Below are positions 59,046 through 64,000 of a stretch of DNA of 64,000 nucleotides, piece by piece. Location of the stretch: positions 46,633,137 to 46,697,136 of the forward strand of contig CAMTDV010000017.1 of NCBI GenBank assembly GCA_947069175.1, given 5' to 3'. Source of the stretch: Scalesia atractyloides. Its lineage: Eukaryota; Streptophyta; Magnoliopsida; Asterales; Asteraceae. The first letter of the stretch is position 1, and every line of letters starts with the position of its first letter. The translations under genes and the position numbers were made by a program. Under the pieces are notes generated by a model. It saw only the letters and a list, made by a program, of their open reading frames with translations, was not told the origin of the DNA and did no database searches.

Positions 59046-59192
59046 ACTAATGGACTGAAATAGTGATTTTTAAACTAATGGACTGAAATAGTGATTTAAG
59101 ATAAACCACAGGGACTGAAATCGCAAATTTTAAACTAATTGACTGAAATAGTGATTTTTTGACAAACCACAGGGACGAAAATAATAATTAAC
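59046..59192. mobile_element. Half of a fold-back MITE
   Basis: Repeats of AATGGACTGAAATAGTGATTT (three times) and CCACAGGGACGAAAATAATAATTAACTC match the right arm of 57196-57493; the left arm is missing. Confidence 0.7.
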
Positions 59193-59685
59193 TCTTTATT
59201 ATTTTCAAAAAATAATAATGTATTATGTATAGTTATTAGATCATCAAAATGTTTTTAGATTTTAAGCGCTTTTATTATTGTAGACAAATTAATTAGTTAA
59301 TCGTTTCAATTTATATCTATCAATTTTTGGACTTAAAATTCTACACCGAAAATGATTTTATAGCCATTTAGCATCCAATTAAAAATATTCAATCATATAT
59401 TTACACATTCAAAGATCTAATATTTGTTATGATTTGTTAAATCCCATATTATTTTTTATTATATCAATATAGCTGAAAGTATTCAAGTAATTATTTTCTT
59501 TTATTCCTATTTCAATTTATATAATGACTTATTTAACATATGTTTATGTATGTTTTATAGATGTGACAAATTCAACATATTTTCTTATGAACAGGTCAAT
59601 TTCGGTTATGTTTTATCTATAACGGGTTAAACAATTAAATATTAAATAAAAGTAGTTTAGAACAAGAGGATAGATCAGTTGAAAG
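59193..59685. other. AT-rich noncoding stretch
   Basis: No gene or repeat structure recognised. Confidence 0.6.
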
Positions 59686-60360
59686 TGTTGGAAATTATGG
59701 AAAAATAATATTATATTAGATTTAATAATTATTTAGTGATTAAGGTAAATGAATGAGAGATCACAAGCTTTAATTGTGTGTCGGAACTTTAATGTGTGGG
59801 AAGTTGTGTTTGTCCAACATTGATGGAGAGATAAATCTTTTGTGGATTTATAATTAGAATCCTCTACACGAATATATTCTTGTGTGACAACTCACACCTA
59901 GTGGCAGCCAGGAGGGTGCGAAGCACCCGACACGCGCCCGCGCCCACGCCCGGGCACATGACCGGGACGAGGGCCATGGGCGCAATGTGGCGCACTTTGC
60001 ACTTCGCACGCTCGTATCGCCGCGAGCCGCTTGGAGCCATCTTTAGTATTTTTTTAGAAGTGTCTTGGCTTGGTGTGGTCTGCTAGAGACTGTTCAAGTT
60101 CCTACCTGACAAATGATTAAGTCTTAGAATTCATTGTGCCATTGAATTTTAGAATTTATTTTTATTGAATTCTATATTCATTATAGACTTATCATTTCGA
60201 ATTCTAAATAGGTTATATACAAAGCTTTGTGCCTTGTTTTAGACACAGAACACTGAATTCTGTATGGTTCATACAACACATACACCAATCGAATTCCTAA
60301 CTTTGCATCTCTGCGCACTCTTGTTTATATTTTCAGGTGCTAGGCTAATCCCGACATGAC
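59686..60360 (+). repeat. Copia LTR and leader of the gag remnant (3' limit uncertain)
   Basis: TGTTGGAAATTATGG at 59686 is a typical copia LTR start. A GC-rich island at 59905-60045 (GCGCCCGCGCCCACGCCC) stands out from the AT-rich surroundings. I could not identify a clear CA end or primer site, so the LTR/leader boundary is not set. The gag remnant begins about 420 bp further on. Confidence 0.5.
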
Positions 60361-60783
60361 ATCTGCTTAGGTTGTTGTACCCTGGAAAATAGACGGGTTC
60401 ACCTGGGTGGACCGAAATTTGTTTTAAGGGAAGCGTGGTCTTCACGTGCCTCAGTCACCATTGTTTATGTTTTCTTCTATTTTTCTTTGTAATATGTTCT
60501 TACTTAGTTTACAATTTTGTATTGTATTATATTTTCTTTCAGTTTTGTTTAGTTCTTCTTTATATGTTGTAATCAAAATATTGATCAATAAAATTGTTAT
60601 TTTATTTATTTTGTGAATGTTGTCCTATAAGCTTAAAACAGATTTTAAAAACTCGTTCACTATTTTGGTTTTTAAAATTTTTATAAACAATTACTTTTGT
60701 TTATTAGCAAACTTTTGTAGTTTGCATTGGTTTTATGTAAACCAATCAGTTTCTGCCTTAATCTAATTATTTTGCTTTTTGTT
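60361..60783 (+). other. Untranslated leader before gag
   Basis: No open frame of note. An acceptor-like TTTGTTTCAG at 60778-60787 precedes the gag remnant. Confidence 0.4.
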
Positions 60784-61905
60784 TCAGAAATTGCTATTGT
60801 TCCTGCTGCTACATCAACAACCATTGGATCCACTTCCACAACCATGGGACCATTAGTTGGTACCCAAGCGACCCAAGCTGTGGCTAATCATGCTAAGAAA
60901 CCAGAAAATTCACTAGTTTGAACTTTAAGGGATGGCAACAAAAGATGTTGTTTTATCTGAGCACCTTGAACCTTACGAGGTTCTTAACTGAGACCCCTCA
61001 TGTTCTTGCTGGAGGGACTAGTGATGTCCAATCTGTGAATGCAGTTGATGCATGCAAACTTTCTGAGTACCTATGTCGCAACTATGTGTTGACTAGCTTG
61101 TCAGATGCCTTGTATAACGTGTATCTCAAGGTTCCAACTGCCAAAGAATTATGGGAGTCGTTGGAACGCAAATACAAGACTGAGGATGCGGGTACTAAAA
61201 AGTATGTTGTGGCTAGATTCTTGGACTAGAAAATGATTGACTCAAAAACTGTTACGAGTCAAGTTCAAGAATTGCATATTATTCTTAGTGACATTTTGTC
61301 TGAAGGAATGAATCTTAGTGAAAATTCCAAGTGGCAGCAATTGTTGAAAAGTTGCCTCCTAGTTAGGTGGACTTCAAGAATTACCTTAAGCACAAGCTAA
61401 AGGAAATGACAAATGAAGACCTTGTGGTTCGTCTTCGTATTGAGGAAGACAACAGGCTGTCACACAAAGGAAGTCAAGTTGAAGCTTTTGCAAAATTGAA
61501 TCTTGTGGAACATGGTCAATCCTTAAGGGGTCACAAGGGTAACAAAGGTCACAAGTTCAATGGCAAGAGGAAAAACAAAGGTGTTGACCTTGGGCCAAAG
61601 AAAGGTGGTGTGAAGAAGAAGGTTGGTCCCTTTAAAGGGAGGTGTTACAACTGTGGACAAACTGGTCACCGTGCTGACCAATGCAAATAGCCTAAACGTG
61701 ACATGGCTCTTATGGTTGATGATGGTATGCCTTTATTGGCCATGATTTCAGACCTCACTACCATAATGGAGGTGGTAAATTTGGTGGCTCATGAGCCAAA
61801 AGGGTGGTGGGCTGACACTGAGGGCAACTCACCATGTGTGCCAAGACAAAACTCTCTAGTACGTTTAAAGAGGTGGTGGGAGAAGAGAAGCTGCACATGA
61901 CACTT
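60784..61905 (+). pseudogene. Copia gag-protease remnant (UBN2 family)
   Basis: A different copia lineage from the Sirevirus-like elements. Thr/Ser-rich N-terminus, then a capsid-like UBN2 domain (60918-61229; FKGWQQKMLFYLSTLNLTRF, WESLERKYKTEDAGTKK), then FKNYLKHKLKEM and LVVRLRIEEDNR, a basic linker, and an intact CCHC zinc knuckle CYNCGQTGHRADQC (61643-61684). Protease begins at WWADT (about 61805) but is frameshifted at the active site. Further damage: a frameshift near 60905, TAG at 61227-61229, a frameshift near 61335 and TAG after the knuckle (61688-61690). At about 61906 it stops and joins an unrelated LTR. Confidence 0.85.
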
Positions 61906-62174
61906 TGGAGAGGACTCGTGATGATCTAAATGGATGAGACTCATCCGCTCCAAACTGAAAATCATGTCTATAAATAAGGAATCATGTGTTTGTAGTTGAT
62001 AAGTTTTGGGGAAAGGCTAGAGAGACCTCAGATTTCTCGCCAACTTGTAAAACAATGTATGCTCTTTCAGTATTAATGGAAGCTTTCTACTTTTGATTAT
62101 TCTTACGAATTTCTACAGAACTAGCTTTATCTTATCCAAACTTCCGTCTAGACCCACTAGTTCCTAAACTTTCA
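61906..62174 (+). repeat. 5'-truncated copia LTR (third palindrome family)
   Basis: TATA box TATAAATA at 61969-61976; U5 ends AACTTTCA at 62174 just before a primer binding site, so this is a 5' LTR. Its U5 resembles 58570-58696. One degenerate TCATCCGCTCC half-site lies before the TATA box. The left part is missing where it joins the gag-protease remnant. Confidence 0.75.
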
Positions 62175-62176
62175 AT

Positions 62177-62188
62177 TGGTATCAGAGC
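62177..62188 (+). other. Primer binding site (initiator tRNA-Met type)
   Basis: TGGTATCAGAGC, a perfect copia primer site, two bases after the LTR. Confidence 0.9.
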
Positions 62189-62409
62189 TACGGTACTGAT
62201 TCAATCGATCTAACCGTTAATTGAATCACCTACGCTCATTATTTATGGGTTTTTACACGTAAAACATCAATTGAAGGTTAATTCATGGTTGGAATTTGAA
62301 ATTGAAGACATCATTACATTCATATTTGATTTCCGTTCATGTTTGTGGAAGAATCATCATCAAATTCAAAGAAATAAAGATTTTGGATCGAAAAATGTAA
62401 AGAGCAACG

Positions 62410-62700
62410 TTCAAGCGAACGAGATGTCTTTCGAGAACAGGAGTACCATATTTGTGTGTAGGAGTCATTCATCCGCACGAATGAGTCCTGGTCCGTTTGA
62501 AAACTTGTGTTCATCTGGACGAACCAGTCAGTCAATCGCACAAATCAACTTTCATCCGCACGGATCAAGCATTCATCCACACAGAGCAAGTACTCATCCG
62601 CACGACCCAGCTTCATTCATTTCAAATCAATGACTAATCTACACAAATCAGTCATCCGCATGAAAGAGTCATTCGCTCGAAGACTCTCATGCACGAATGA
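62410..62700 (+). repeat. ~20-bp-period palindrome array in a copia leader
   Basis: Units of the form TCATCCGCACGAATGA, best ATCCGCACGGAT at 62554-62565, start at about 62410, 62430, 62450, 62471, 62491, 62513, 62535, 62554, 62575, 62595, 62615, 62637, 62654, 62671 and 62689 (steps 17-22, mostly 20-22). Many units are degenerate. On the other strand the best units read ATTCGTGCGGATGA, close to TTCGTGCGAA of the minus-strand element. Confidence 0.75.
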
Positions 62701-64000
62701 GTCAAAATGTCTAAAAAACATTGGTGGGACATCGTCGGAGAATTCAGAGAATATATATGATGATGAGATCACAAAGTGATGAAGATAATGGGGTAGTCAT
62801 GAAGACCGGTCAATAACATGTATCATTTGGTTAAGTGACTATTAATGGGCCAAAATAGAAAAATCCACATTGATGAAAAACGGACTTTTGTGGAGCAAAA
62901 TGGCACATATTCCACATAGTTGAATTTTCCAAAGAAAAGAGTTACCAGAATTTGTCTATTTTGAGGTGGAAATTCAGTGATGAGTTTAGAGAGGTCAGAA
63001 TTTGCCAAAAAATGAGGGGGAATAAAGTTTTTCAAATATGAGAACATTTTTGGAAATTCAGACAAGAATTGATGCAACAGTATTCGGGTGGTTCAGACTC
63101 AAATTGACTAGGGATGCATAGGATCTTGGATTTGTTACTCCGTGATCATATGAAGTTCAGATTCTTTAAGATCGTGAATAAATTGATGTGTGAGGGTTTG
63201 ATTCACGAGTCTTCGTACAAGCCGGTTAGCAGGATTAGCGTTAAGAGGATGCATCAGTATTGTCGATACTTAAAGATATTAGAGGGCTTTCAAAAATTTA
63301 CTTGATAGTTCTGTGATAGTCTAAAGTGTCAGAATGGTTAAACTTCAAGCAGATGAGTTGTTTTCTAGACTAACCGCTGGGGAATGATGATGTTTGTTGA
63401 TTAACTTGCTGCTTGGACTAACGGAGAAGGCTTTACACCTGTTATCGTGACTGAACAGAAAGAATGTGAATTTGATCGTGGAAGAATGTTTCTTAGAGCA
63501 CAGCGTGTTACTAGAAAATTTGTTATCCGATGAAGATTTACAGATTTTGAAGATTAACATTTACACTGATCAATCATTCAAGCTGGGGCCTAAATATGAT
63601 TACGGAAGACGGGATTTCAGATTTTTGTGGGTATTCAAAGAGTTGAAGTTTACCAGTGTGGTGTTCGGAGTTTCTATCAATTGCTGGTTGGGTTTTTAAA
63701 GATTAAAATTTTGAACTATGAGAGATAATTCAAAAACCGAACGCAGATGTGGTAAAAGTTTAAATGGAGAAACTACATTGTGTCATTTCAAGTTGGTGAT
63801 TATTCGTGAAGATTGCAGTTAAGCAAATCAAAGGCGTTCAGGAACTGTGCAAACAAAGAACTGAAGAATCATTTCGGATATGTTATTGCAAATGCAAGTC
63901 CGAATCATCAACCAATGGGGAATTATCTACGACATTTACAAATGCTTGATTTAAGTTGCAAAATATTCAAACTTGGCTTATATATTTAAAGATCAAGTTT
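62701..64000 (+). other. Internal region of the third element, no gene recognised
   Basis: Only short frames (for example 63114-63305 and 63466-63699) without a recognisable motif; they may be a decayed gag. The element continues past the window. Confidence 0.3.

Noticed and set aside
60727..60783. Start of gag at the ATG in 60727
   Set aside because: The first 19 codons are hydrophobic leader sequence ending at an acceptor-like TTTCAG; Gag-like sequence begins afterwards.

Overview
The window is nuclear DNA of a flowering plant and consists almost entirely of transposable elements at different stages of decay. The large third open reading frame (ORF3) of the copia elements resembles predicted proteins I remember from Asteraceae genomes such as lettuce, so a composite (daisy-family) host is my best guess; this was not checked by search. 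I find no intact host gene. The only host-gene traces are broken exons: a neprosin-like (DUF239) pseudogene and three unidentified exon-like pieces.

Layout. (1) 1-26557: two direct copies of a segment of about 17.6 kb. Position 1 corresponds to 16886 and 8948 to 26557, so 1-8948 is the tail of unit 1 and 8949-26557 is unit 2. Each unit holds Sirevirus-like Ty1/copia remnants in the order gag, protease, integrase, RT, RNase H, conserved noncoding block (with a SINE inserted), palindrome array, ORF3, LTR, primer binding site, palindrome array, gag stub, truncated LTR. (2) 26033-29939: a 3.9 kb solo LTR with a perfect 5-bp target duplication (AGTTA). Its first 525 bp also end unit 1. (3) 29945-34846: remnants of a gypsy-type LTR with unusual tRNA-like modules. 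(4) 34847-48571: a complete Sirevirus-like element of 13.7 kb on the minus strand, with 405/403-bp LTRs and target duplication CTTGA; all its genes are broken. (5) 48577-51700: Ty3/gypsy remnants. (6) 51714-54300: a MITE-like block, a Helitron 3' end and exon fragments. (7) 54305-57200: another tRNA-module LTR and AT-rich DNA. (8) 57196-59190: two MITEs, a solo LTR carrying palindromes and a long fold-back. (9) 59686-64000: a broken copia gag-protease fused to the LTR, primer binding site and leader of another copia element.

The most unusual signal is a set of family-specific short palindromes, nearly all with a CG-N2-CG centre (TTCGCCCGAA, TTCGTACGAA, ATCCGCACGGAT). They form regularly spaced arrays upstream of the LTR TATA box, in the leader before gag, and before ORF3. 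Pitch is about 41 bp in two leaders, about 44-50 bp before ORF3, about 30 bp in a solo LTR and about 20 bp in a third leader. Two LTRs that share the same U5 carry different palindromes, so the motif appears to turn over while the architecture persists. Copy B also has a TATA box next to these palindromes ahead of ORF3, which suggests an internal promoter.
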